A DNA stretch of 64,000 bases from Sinomonas atrocyanea (lineage in GTDB: Bacteria > Actinomycetota > Actinomycetes > Actinomycetales > Micrococcaceae): positions 2,666,001 to 2,730,000 of the forward strand of contig NZ_CP014518.1 of NCBI RefSeq assembly GCF_001577305.1. The letters run 5' to 3'. The notes below the pieces were generated by a model that had not been told where the DNA came from, did no database searches, and saw nothing but the letters and a program-made list of their open reading frames with translations. Positions within the stretch are counted from its first letter, which is position 1, and the number at the start of each line of letters is the position of its first letter. The position numbers and the translations under genes were made by a program. Shown in pieces: positions 7,272 to 14,910 of this stretch.

Positions 7272-8864
7272 GTGGAGCGAGCAGAACAGCGCGAACAGCT
7301 TCGCCAGGACACCATCACGGGCGCCGGCAAGGTGATCGCCGTCCACCTCAACTACCCCAGCCGCGCCGCCCAGCGCGGCCGCACCCCCTCTGTGCCCTCG
7401 TACTTCCTCAAGCCCGCGACCTCGCTGGCCCTCGACGGCGCCGAGCTGGCCCGGCCGCGCGGCGTCGAGCTCCTCACGGTCGAGGGCGAGGTGGCCCTCG
7501 TGATCGGGGCCCGCACCCGCAACGTCTCCCCCGCGGACGCCTGGGCGCACGTCGAATCCGTCACGGCCGCGAACGACGCCGGCCTCGCGGACCTGCGCTG
7601 GCCGGACAAGGGCTCGAACCTCCGCTCGAAGGGCGCCGACGGGATCGCCCCGATCGGTCCGGCCCTCCTGCCGGCCCAGGAACTCGACCCGGCCGGCCTG
7701 CGCGTGCGGATGTGGATCAACGGCAACCTCGTCCAGGACGACGCGACCGCGACCCTGCTGTTCCCGTTCGCACAGCTCATCGCCGACCTCTCGCGCCTCA
7801 TGACCCTCGAGCCCGGCGACATCATCCTCACCGGCACCCCGGCCGGCGCCACGGTGGCCCGGCCCGGCGACGTGGTCGAGGTCGAGGTCGACGGCGTGGC
7901 GTCCGACGGCGCCACCCTCACCACCGGGCGGCTCACCAACACGGTGGTCGACTCGGGCCTCGTCCTCGAGCCGTACGGCGCCCTCCCGAAGCTCACCGAC
8001 GCCGACCGCATCGACGCCTGGGGCTCGGCCGAGGCCGCCGGGCTCGCAGCGGCGCACGGCGAGGGGCACGACGGCGGGCCGACGGCGGGCGCCGGCCACG
8101 CGGCGTCGTCCGCTCCCTCGCCCGAGGCGGACACCCGGCCTGCGAGCGTCCTGACGCCCGAGCTCACCGAGAAGCTGCGCTCGGTCGGGACCGCGACGCT
8201 GAGCGTGCAACTGCGCAAGCGCGGAATGCAGAACTGCCACATCGAGGGCCTCACCCCGACGCACCCCGGCGCCAAGGTCGTGGGGACGGCCCGCACCCTG
8301 CGCTACATCCCGGCCCGCGAGGACCTCTTCAAGGAGTTCGGCGGCGGGTACAACGCGCAGAAGCGCGCCGTGGACTCGCTGCGGCCCGGGGACATCCTCG
8401 TGATGGACGCGCGCGGCGAGAAGGGCACGGGCACGCTCGGGGACGTCCTCGCGCTGCGCGCCCAGGTCCTCGGCGCCGAGGCCGTCATCACCGACGGCGG
8501 CATCCGCGACTTCGGTCCCGTCTCGGCGATGGAGATCCCCGCGTGGGGCGCGAACGCGCACCCGGCCGTCCTCGGGCGCCGGCACGTGCCGTGGAGCGTC
8601 GACGACACGGTCGCGTGCGGCGGCGCCGCCGTGGTCCCGGGCGACGTGATCGTGGGCGACGAGGACGGCCTCGTGGTCATCCCGCCCGCGCTCGTGGCCG
8701 AGGTCGCCGAGGACGCCGTGGTCCAGGAGCGCATGGAGGCCTGGGTGGCGGACCGCGTCGCCGAGGGCCACCCGGTCGACGGGCTGTTCCCGATGAACGC
8801 CGAATGGAAGGCCAAGTACGAGGCCTACCTCGCCGAGCAGCAGGGCAGCGGAGACAAGCCGTGA
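7272..8864 (+). CDS. Fumarylacetoacetate hydrolase-family / RraA-like fusion protein (homoprotocatechuate pathway)
   Basis: The protein has 530 aa. An FAH-family domain (about residues 10-235, with VEGEVALVIGARTRNV and GDIILTGTPAG) is joined by an Ala/Gly-rich linker (about 250-290) to an RraA-like domain (about 295-470, with GDILVMDARG and AVITDGGIRDF). In enteric HpaG two FAH domains catalyse decarboxylation of 5-oxo-pent-3-ene-1,2,5-tricarboxylate and isomerisation. Here an RraA-family domain, a family that includes oxaloacetate decarboxylases and aldolases, takes the place of one FAH half. GTG 7272 is chosen for the GGGAGAGGG just upstream. It is the first gene of the hpa operon. Confidence 0.82.
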   Translation: MERAEQREQLRQDTITGAGKVIAVHLNYPSRAAQRGRTPSVPSYFLKPATSLALDGAELARPRGVELLTVEGEVALVIGARTRNVSPADAWAHVESVTAANDAGLADLRWPDKGSNLRSKGADGIAPIGPALLPAQELDPAGLRVRMWINGNLVQDDATATLLFPFAQLIADLSRLMTLEPGDIILTGTPAGATVARPGDVVEVEVDGVASDGATLTTGRLTNTVVDSGLVLEPYGALPKLTDADRIDAWGSAEAAGLAAAHGEGHDGGPTAGAGHAASSAPSPEADTRPASVLTPELTEKLRSVGTATLSVQLRKRGMQNCHIEGLTPTHPGAKVVGTARTLRYIPAREDLFKEFGGGYNAQKRAVDSLRPGDILVMDARGEKGTGTLGDVLALRAQVLGAEAVITDGGIRDFGPVSAMEIPAWGANAHPAVLGRRHVPWSVDDTVACGGAAVVPGDVIVGDEDGLVVIPPALVAEVAEDAVVQERMEAWVADRVAEGHPVDGLFPMNAEWKAKYEAYLAEQQGSGDKP

Positions 8865-9580
8865 GCGCATCCGTCGACGGCGCCCCGGCCCCGGCCGGCG
8901 AGCGCGGCGCGAGCAAGTCGCAGCTCGCGTACGAGTGGCTGCACGAGCAGATCGTCAGCGGCGGCCTCGCCCCCGGCGCCCGGCTCGTCCTGTCCCAGGT
9001 CGCCGAGAAGCTCGACGTCTCGGTGGTCCCCGTCCGGGAGGCGGTGCGCCGGCTCGAGGCCGAGGGGCTCGTGACGTTCGAGCGGAACGTCGGCGCCACG
9101 GTGGCGGGGATCGACCCGACCGAGTACCTGTACACGATGCAGACGCTCAGCCTCGTCGAGGGCGCCGCCACCGCGCTCTCGGCGCCGGCGGTAACCGCGG
9201 AGGACCTCGCGGCGGCGCGGGCGGTCAACGAGCGCATGCGCGAGTTCCTCGCCCCGGACCCGCTGCACTTCGACTCGGTGGCGTTCACGGCGCTCAACCG
9301 CGAGTTCCACTCCGTCCTGTTCGAGCGCTGCCCGAACCCGCACATCCTGGACCTCGTCCACCGCGGCTGGAACAGGCTCAAGGCCCTGCGCGGCTCGACC
9401 TTCAGCTACGTGCCCGAGCGGGCGAGCCAGTCCATCGAGGAGCACGAGGCGCTCCTCGCCCTCATCGAGCGCAAGGCGCCGACCGGCGAGATCGAGCTCG
9501 CCGCACGCCGGCACCGCTCGGCCACCTTGGACGCCTATCTCGCCCACACGGGCGAGAACCCCGGCTTCCCGACCCTCTAG
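8861..9580 (+). CDS. GntR family transcriptional regulator (FCD/FadR subfamily)
   Basis: The protein has 239 aa. A winged-helix domain lies at about residues 20-85 (SQVAEKLDVSVVPVREAVRRLEAEGLVTFERNVGATV) and an all-helical FCD ligand domain at about 95-220. The FCD fold usually carries metal-binding histidines; LNREFHSVLFERC and the later EEHEALLALIE and AARRHRSA segments fit. The GTG start overlaps the upstream stop (GTGA). It most probably represses the operon through the 33-bp palindrome at 7199-7231, with a homoprotocatechuate-pathway intermediate as inducer. Confidence 0.9.
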   Translation: MSASVDGAPAPAGERGASKSQLAYEWLHEQIVSGGLAPGARLVLSQVAEKLDVSVVPVREAVRRLEAEGLVTFERNVGATVAGIDPTEYLYTMQTLSLVEGAATALSAPAVTAEDLAAARAVNERMREFLAPDPLHFDSVAFTALNREFHSVLFERCPNPHILDLVHRGWNRLKALRGSTFSYVPERASQSIEEHEALLALIERKAPTGEIELAARRHRSATLDAYLAHTGENPGFPTL

Positions 9581-9635
9581 TCCCCTCGTCCCGGACGCAG
9601 CGCGTCCACACGTTCACCGATCGAAGGATCCATTG

Positions 9636-11186
9636 ATGACCAGCCATTCCGTTCCGGAGAACCTGCCCGAGCGCATCCAGCACTACATCGACGGCGAGTT
9701 CGTCGACTCGGTCGACGGCGACACGTTCGACGTGCTCGAGCCCGTCACCAACGAGGTCTACGTCAAGGCCGCCGCCGGCAAGAAGGCGGACATCGAGCGC
9801 GCCGTGGCTGCGGCGAAGCGCGCGTTCGAGGAGGGCCCCTGGCCCAAGATGCTCCCCCGCGAGCGCTCGCGGGTCCTGCACCGCATCGCCGACATCGTCG
9901 AGTCCCGTGACGCCCGCCTGGCCGAGCTCGAGTCCTTCGACTCGGGCCTGCCCATCACCCAGGCCCTCGGCCAGGCACGCCGCGCGGCGGAGAACTTCCG
10001 CTTCTTCGCGGACCTGATCGTTGCCCAGGCCGATGACACGTTCAAGGTCCCCGGCCGCCAGATCAACTACGTCAACCGCAAGCCGATCGGCGTCGCGGGC
10101 CTCATCACCCCGTGGAACACGCCGTTCATGCTCGAGTCCTGGAAGCTCGGGCCGGCCCTGGCCACGGGCAACACGGTGGTGCTCAAGCCTGCCGAGTTCA
10201 CCCCGCTCTCGGCCTCCCTGTGGGCCGGGATCTTCGAGGAGGCGGGCCTGCCGAAGGGCGTGTTCAACCTCGTCAACGGCCTCGGCGAGGACGCGGGCGA
10301 CGCGCTCGTGAAGCACCCGGACGTGCCGCTCATCTCCTTCACGGGCGAGAGCCGCACGGGACAGATCATCTTCGCCAACGCCGCCCCGTACCTCAAGGGC
10401 CTCTCCATGGAGCTCGGCGGCAAGAGCCCGGCGGTCGTCTTCGCCGACGCCGACCTCGACGCGGCGGTGGACGCCACGATCTTCGGCGTCTTCTCCCTCA
10501 ACGGCGAGCGCTGCACCGCCGGCTCGCGGATCCTCGTCCAGCGCGGCATCTACGACGAGTTCGTGGAGCGCTACGCCGCCCAGGCCAAGCGCGTCAAGGT
10601 CGGCTACCCGCACGACCCTTCCACCGAGGTCGGCTCCCTCGTGCACCCGGAGCACTTCGCGAAGGTCATGGGCTACGTGGAGCTCGGCAAGGAGGAGGGC
10701 CGCCTCGTCGCCGGCGGCGGCCAGCCCGAGGGCTTCGAGTTCGGCAACTTCGTGGCCCCCACGGTGTTCGCCGACGTCAAGCCGGACGCCCGGATCTTCC
10801 AGGAGGAGATCTTCGGCCCGGTCGTCGCCATCACGCCGTTCGACACCGACGAGGAGGCCCTCGAGCTCGCCAACAACACCAAGTACGGTCTGGCCGCCTA
10901 CGTGTGGACCAACGACCTCAAGCGGGCGCACAACTTCGCGCAGTCCGTCGAGGCCGGCATGGTGTGGCTCAACTCCAACAATGTGCGCGACCTGCGCACC
11001 CCATTCGGCGGTGTCAAGGCCTCCGGCCTCGGGCACGAGGGCGGCTACCGCTCGATCGACTTCTACACCGACCAGCAGGCGGTCCACATCACCCTCGGCA
11101 AGGTGCACAACCCGACCTTCGGCAAGCAGGAGGCGCCCGCGGAGGAGCACGCCGCCACCGATCTCGACGACCCGGATCCCCGCTGA
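9636..11186 (+). CDS. hpaE: 5-carboxymethyl-2-hydroxymuconate semialdehyde dehydrogenase
   Basis: The protein has 516 aa and belongs to the NAD-dependent aldehyde dehydrogenase family. Catalytic Cys293 is in GERCTAGSR, the general base Glu259 in SMELGGKSP, and Lys184 in VVLKPAEF. In the homoprotocatechuate pathway it oxidises the semialdehyde made by ring cleavage. The identity is set by position: it is directly followed by the ring-cleavage dioxygenase, the hydratase and the aldolase of the same pathway. A TTG one codon upstream is possible, but ATG 9636 is preferred. Confidence 0.9.
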   Translation: MTSHSVPENLPERIQHYIDGEFVDSVDGDTFDVLEPVTNEVYVKAAAGKKADIERAVAAAKRAFEEGPWPKMLPRERSRVLHRIADIVESRDARLAELESFDSGLPITQALGQARRAAENFRFFADLIVAQADDTFKVPGRQINYVNRKPIGVAGLITPWNTPFMLESWKLGPALATGNTVVLKPAEFTPLSASLWAGIFEEAGLPKGVFNLVNGLGEDAGDALVKHPDVPLISFTGESRTGQIIFANAAPYLKGLSMELGGKSPAVVFADADLDAAVDATIFGVFSLNGERCTAGSRILVQRGIYDEFVERYAAQAKRVKVGYPHDPSTEVGSLVHPEHFAKVMGYVELGKEEGRLVAGGGQPEGFEFGNFVAPTVFADVKPDARIFQEEIFGPVVAITPFDTDEEALELANNTKYGLAAYVWTNDLKRAHNFAQSVEAGMVWLNSNNVRDLRTPFGGVKASGLGHEGGYRSIDFYTDQQAVHITLGKVHNPTFGKQEAPAEEHAATDLDDPDPR

Positions 11187-11237
11187 GCCGGCGGCCCCGC
11201 AACCACACCCAATCTCACTGAAAGCAAGGACGCTGCC

Positions 11238-12404
11238 ATGACCCACCGCGACGACATGACCCTGACCTCCTCGGGCTTCTACGTCTCCCAGGAGGCCCCG
11301 ATCTCCTGCGCCAACCCGGTCCCGACCCCGTCGGTGCCCGCCCCGGACATCCTGCGCTGCGCGTACATGGAGCTCGTGGTCACCGACCTGGAGCGCTCGC
11401 GCAACTTCTACGTCGACGTCCTCGGGCTCACGGTCACCGAGGAGGACGAGAACGCCGTCTACCTCCGCTCGCTCGAGGAGTTCATCCACCACAACCTCGT
11501 GCTGCGCAAGGGCCCCGTCGCGGCCGTGGCAGCCTTCTCCTACCGCGTCCGCACCCCGGAGGACCTCGACAAGGCGGTCGCCTTCTACACCGAGCTCGGC
11601 TGCCGGGTGGAGCGCCGCGCGGAGGGCTTCACCAAGGGCATCGGCGACTCGGTGCGCGTGGAGGACCCGCTCGGGTTCCCGTACGAGTTCTTCCACGACG
11701 TCGAGCATGTCGAGCGCCTCGCGTGGCGCTACGACCTGCACACGCCGGGCTCGCTCGTCCGCCTCGACCACTTCAACCAGGTCACCCCGGACGTCCCGCG
11801 CGCCACCAAGTTCATGCAGGACCTCGGCTTCCGCGTCACGGAGGACATCCAGGACGAGGAGGGCACGGTGTACGCCGCGTGGATGCGCCGCAAGCCCACC
11901 GTCCACGACACCGCGATGACCGGCGGCAACGGCCCCCGCATGCACCACGTCGCGTTCGCGACGCACGAGAAGCACAACATCTTGGCCATCTGCGACAAGC
12001 TCGGGGCCCTCCGCATGTCGGACCACATCGAGCGCGGCCCGGGGCGCCACGGCGTCTCGAACGCGTTCTACCTCTACATCCTCGATCCGGACGGCCACCG
12101 CGTGGAGATCTACACGCAGGACTACTACACCGGCGACCCGGACAACCCCGTGGTCACGTGGGACGTCCACGACAACCAGCGCCGCGACTGGTGGGGCAAC
12201 CCGGTCGTGCCGAGCTGGTACACCGACGCCTCGCTCGTGCTCGACCTCGACGGCAACCCGCAGCCGGTCATCGAGCGTACCGACTCCTCCGAGATGGAGG
12301 TGACCATCGGCGCCGACGGGTTCTCCTACACCCGCGCCAACGACGAGTCCGGCTCGTACCACGGCCAGGCCTCGAAGGGCTTCAAGATCGGCAACCAGCT
12401 CTAA
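11238..12404 (+). CDS. hpaD: 3,4-dihydroxyphenylacetate 2,3-dioxygenase (type I extradiol, MndD-like)
   Basis: The protein has 388 aa in two vicinal-oxygen-chelate modules. Metal ligands H178 (RLDHFN), H237 (MHHVAF) and E290 (GHRVEIYT) keep exactly the spacing (59 and 112) of the manganese/iron homoprotocatechuate dioxygenases MndD and HPCD of Arthrobacter/Brevibacterium. H223 corresponds to their acid-base histidine. It opens the ring of homoprotocatechuate to the 5-carboxymethyl-2-hydroxymuconate semialdehyde. About 23 extra residues precede the usual start. ATG 11238 has AAGGAC upstream. Mn versus Fe cannot be told from sequence. Confidence 0.93.
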   Translation: MTHRDDMTLTSSGFYVSQEAPISCANPVPTPSVPAPDILRCAYMELVVTDLERSRNFYVDVLGLTVTEEDENAVYLRSLEEFIHHNLVLRKGPVAAVAAFSYRVRTPEDLDKAVAFYTELGCRVERRAEGFTKGIGDSVRVEDPLGFPYEFFHDVEHVERLAWRYDLHTPGSLVRLDHFNQVTPDVPRATKFMQDLGFRVTEDIQDEEGTVYAAWMRRKPTVHDTAMTGGNGPRMHHVAFATHEKHNILAICDKLGALRMSDHIERGPGRHGVSNAFYLYILDPDGHRVEIYTQDYYTGDPDNPVVTWDVHDNQRRDWWGNPVVPSWYTDASLVLDLDGNPQPVIERTDSSEMEVTIGADGFSYTRANDESGSYHGQASKGFKIGNQL

Positions 12405-12407
12405 GCC

Positions 12408-13193
12408 ATGCTGAACGAAGAGACCATTGCGGCAATCGCCGACGAGCTCGTGGAGGCGGGGCGCACGCGCACGCCGGTGCCCCTCCTCCACACCCGCTAC
12501 GAGGGCATGGACGTCGAGGACTCGTACGCCGTGCAGAAGCTGTGGGCCAGCCGCCTCGAGGCGGAGGGACGGAGGGTGGCCGGCCGCAAGATCGGCCTGA
12601 CGTCCAAGGCCATGCAGGCGGCCACGGGCATCACCGAGCCGGACTACGGCGTCATCTTCGACGACCAGGTCCTCGAGAACGGCGCGGTGGTGGAGTGGAA
12701 CCGTTACACCCACCCGCGCATCGAGGTCGAGCTGGCCTTCCGCCTGGGCCGGGACCTCAAGGGCCCGGGGGTGACCCTGTTCGACGTCCTCGACGCGACG
12801 GACTACGTGGTCCCCGCCCTCGAGATCCTCGATTCGCGGATCGAGATGGAGGGCCGCACCATCGTCGACACCATCTCGGACAACGCGGCGCTGGGCGCGA
12901 TGGTGGTCGGCGGCCGCCCGGTGCGGCCCCACGACGTGGACCTGCGCTGGGTGTCCTCCCTGCTCTACCGCAACCAGGAGATCGTGGAGACGGGCGTCGC
13001 GGCCGGCGTCCTGAACCACCCGGCCAACGGCGTCGCGTGGCTCGCGGACAAGCTCGCCCACCACGGGCAGGACCTGCGCGCGGGAGACATCATCCTCGCG
13101 GGCTCGTTCACCCGCCCCATGTGGGTCTACGAGGGCGACACGGTCTACGCGGACTACGGGCCCCTGGGGACGGTGACATGCCGTTTCGTCTAG
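12408..13193 (+). CDS. hpaH: 2-oxo-hept-4-ene-1,7-dioate hydratase
   Basis: The protein has 261 aa of the MhpD/HpaH hydratase family (FAH superfamily). GRKIGLTSKAMQ carries the active-site lysine region; RIEVELAF and the later PALEILDSRI supply the acidic metal ligands. It adds water to the dienol diacid to form 2,4-dihydroxy-hept-2-ene-1,7-dioate, the substrate of the next gene product. The start lies 3 nt after the dioxygenase stop, and the 3' end overlaps the aldolase gene by 16 nt. Confidence 0.92.
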   Translation: MLNEETIAAIADELVEAGRTRTPVPLLHTRYEGMDVEDSYAVQKLWASRLEAEGRRVAGRKIGLTSKAMQAATGITEPDYGVIFDDQVLENGAVVEWNRYTHPRIEVELAFRLGRDLKGPGVTLFDVLDATDYVVPALEILDSRIEMEGRTIVDTISDNAALGAMVVGGRPVRPHDVDLRWVSSLLYRNQEIVETGVAAGVLNHPANGVAWLADKLAHHGQDLRAGDIILAGSFTRPMWVYEGDTVYADYGPLGTVTCRFV

Positions 13194-14014
13194 AGCCCGA
13201 GAGGACGTTCCGGCATGCCCTGGCCCAGGCCGAGACGGCCGGCAGCGGCGCCCAGATCGGCCTGTGGGTCTGCTCCGGCAGCCCCCTGGTCGCCGAGATC
13301 ATGGCCGGCTCCGGCGCCCAGTGGCTGCTGATCGACACCGAGCACAGCCCCAACTCGCTCGAGTCCGTCCTCGCCCAGCTGCACGCGGTCCACGGCTACG
13401 ACGTGCTGCCCATGGTGCGCCTGCCGTGGAACGACGTGGTGCTCATCAAGCAGTACCTCGACCTCGGCGCCCAGAACCTGCTGATCCCGATGGTCAACGA
13501 CGCCGACCAGGCCAGGGCCGCCGTGGCCGCGGTGCGCTATCCGCCGCACGGCGTCCGGGGCGTCGGCTCGGCCCTCGCCCGCGCGGCCCGGTGGAACCGC
13601 ATCCCGGACTATCTGGCCCGCGCGGACGAGACCATCTCGCTCACGGTGCAGATCGAGACGGGCGAGGCCGTGGCGAACGTCGAGGAGATCCTGGCGGTGG
13701 ACGGCGTCGACGGGATCTTCATCGGCCCCTCCGACCTGGCCGCGTCGATGGGACTGCTCGGCCAGCAGGAGCACCCCGACGTGCGCGCCGCGGTCGAGCA
13801 CTGCCTCGACGCCGCCCGGCAGGCAGGCAAGCCGGCCGGCGTCAACGCATTCGTGGAGGCGACGGCGCGGCACTACATCGACCGCGGTGCGCGGTTCGTG
13901 CTCGTGGGCGCCGATGTGGCAATCCTGGCCCGCTCGAGCGAGGAACTCGCCGCGCGCTTCGCGCCCCGGGCCGGGGAGCAGACGGACGACGGCGGGCGGC
14001 CGGCGAGCTACTGA
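13178..14014 (+). CDS. hpaI: 4-hydroxy-2-oxo-heptane-1,7-dioate aldolase
   Basis: The protein has 278 aa and is a class II HpaI aldolase of the phosphoenolpyruvate-utilising barrel superfamily. Signatures are LIDTEHSPNS, the metal-binding Glu in QIETGEAVANVEEI, the Asp in IFIGPSDLAASMG, and PPHGVRGVG. It splits the seven-carbon hydroxy-keto diacid into pyruvate and succinic semialdehyde, the last step of the pathway. ATG 13178 lies inside the hydratase end. Two strong hairpins follow the stop. Confidence 0.92.
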   Translation: MPFRLEPERTFRHALAQAETAGSGAQIGLWVCSGSPLVAEIMAGSGAQWLLIDTEHSPNSLESVLAQLHAVHGYDVLPMVRLPWNDVVLIKQYLDLGAQNLLIPMVNDADQARAAVAAVRYPPHGVRGVGSALARAARWNRIPDYLARADETISLTVQIETGEAVANVEEILAVDGVDGIFIGPSDLAASMGLLGQQEHPDVRAAVEHCLDAARQAGKPAGVNAFVEATARHYIDRGARFVLVGADVAILARSSEELAARFAPRAGEQTDDGGRPASY

Positions 14015-14054
14015 GGCTCGCCGCGCGCGCTGGCTGGGGGCCAGAGAACGGAAG

Positions 14055-14084
14055 CGGAGCCGGAACCTGAGGGTTCCGGCTCCG
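14055..14084 (+). terminator. Hairpin terminator after hpaI
   Basis: The arms CGGAGCCGGAACC (14055-14067) and GGTTCCGGCTCCG (14072-14084) are perfectly complementary, 13 bp, with a 4-nt TGAG loop. It lies 40 nt after the aldolase stop. There is no T tract, which is common in actinobacteria. Confidence 0.75.
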
Positions 14085-14099
14085 TTCCGCGCGTCGTGC

Positions 14100-14175
14100 G
14101 GGCATTTCGACACAACTCGCCCGGGATTCGGGGCGCTTTCACCCCGAACCTGACCCGAGTTGTGGCGATATGCCC
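14100..14175. repeat. 76-bp nested imperfect palindrome between convergent genes
   Basis: The outer arms 14100-14119 (GGGCATTTCGACACAACTCG) and 14156-14175 pair at 18 of 20 positions. An inner stem TTCGGGG/CCCCGAA (14127-14133, 14142-14148) closes an 8-nt loop. It sits between the converging hpaI and DUF1992 genes, next to a separate terminator. It could be a bidirectional terminator or a member of an interspersed palindromic family; no second copy was noticed in the window. Confidence 0.7.
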
Positions 14176-14183
14176 GGCTGCGC

Positions 14184-14795
14184 TCAGCTTCCGGTGCCGC
14201 GGCCGAACCAGCGGCGCCAGAACGGCGGCGGCCGATCGTCGGCGTCCTCCGCCTCCTCCGCGGCACGGGCGGCCGCCGCGGCGGCACGGCGCTCGTGCCA
14301 GAGTGCGACCTCGCGCTCCACGTCGCGGGTCTTGGTGATGACGGGCGGGCCGCCCAGGAGCTGGCGGCGGGCCTCGATGATGCGGCGGTTGAACGCCGCG
14401 AGGCTGTCCCTGACCTGCTGTTCGGTGTAGAGGGCGTCGAGGGTGGACTCGAGCCGGGCGTCCTCGACGCGCAGGACGAGCGCCTCGGGGCCCAGGCCTG
14501 TCAGCTGCTCGCGCTGGATGAGGCCCTTGAGCCACCAGTCGGGGTCGTTGACGTTGTCCAGGTTGGGGATCGGCTTCCCGGCGTACTGGAGGTGGTCGAA
14601 CTCGCCCCGCGCCATCGCGTCGCGGATGAGGTAGTCGGCCCGGCGCGCCGCGTCGACCTCCCGGCGTCTGCGGTTGAGCTCGTCCTCCCGCTCGATCTCC
14701 TCGGCTTCCTCGGGCGAATGGGCGAGCCTGCCCGCCCGGAGCTCGGCCGCGCGCTCCATCCTGCGCCGCAGCTCCTCGTCGCCTCGGCCTCTCAT
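14184..14795 (-). CDS. DUF1992 (DnaJ C28-like) domain protein
   Basis: The protein has 203 aa, hydrophilic and largely helical. The DUF1992 core (about residues 40-115) includes ADYLIRDAMARGEFDHLQYAGKPI and the WWLKGLI segment typical of the family also found in DNAJC28. There is no J domain. The function is unknown. The internal ATG 14795 is chosen because GGGAGGTG precedes it. A charged Glu/Arg-rich N-terminus may form a coiled coil. Confidence 0.82.
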   Translation of the reverse strand: MRGRGDEELRRRMERAAELRAGRLAHSPEEAEEIEREDELNRRRREVDAARRADYLIRDAMARGEFDHLQYAGKPIPNLDNVNDPDWWLKGLIQREQLTGLGPEALVLRVEDARLESTLDALYTEQQVRDSLAAFNRRIIEARRQLLGGPPVITKTRDVEREVALWHERRAAAAAARAAEEAEDADDRPPPFWRRWFGRGTGS

Positions 14796-14840
14796 GCCAC
14801 CTCCCGCATCGCCCCGTCGCGGCACTGCAGCCACAGCACA

Positions 14841-14874
14841 GTGCCGCCACGTCCACGGTAGGACGTGACGGCAC
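14841..14874 (-). terminator. Hairpin after the APC permease gene
   Basis: The arms GTGCCGCCACGTCC (14841-14854) and GGACGTGACGGCAC (14861-14874) pair with one mismatch around a 6-nt loop. It lies 37 nt downstream of the permease stop on the minus strand and upstream of the DUF1992 gene. A GGCACTGCAG direct repeat (14821, 14870) flanks it. Confidence 0.65.
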
Positions 14875-14910
14875 TGCAGTCACGGCAGCTCCCCGGCCCG
14901 GGGAGGCGGA

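Noticed and set aside
9462..13064. 1200-codon open frame antisense to hpaE-hpaD-hpaH
   Set aside because: It spans three well-identified genes and their gaps; the composition is that of a shadow frame.
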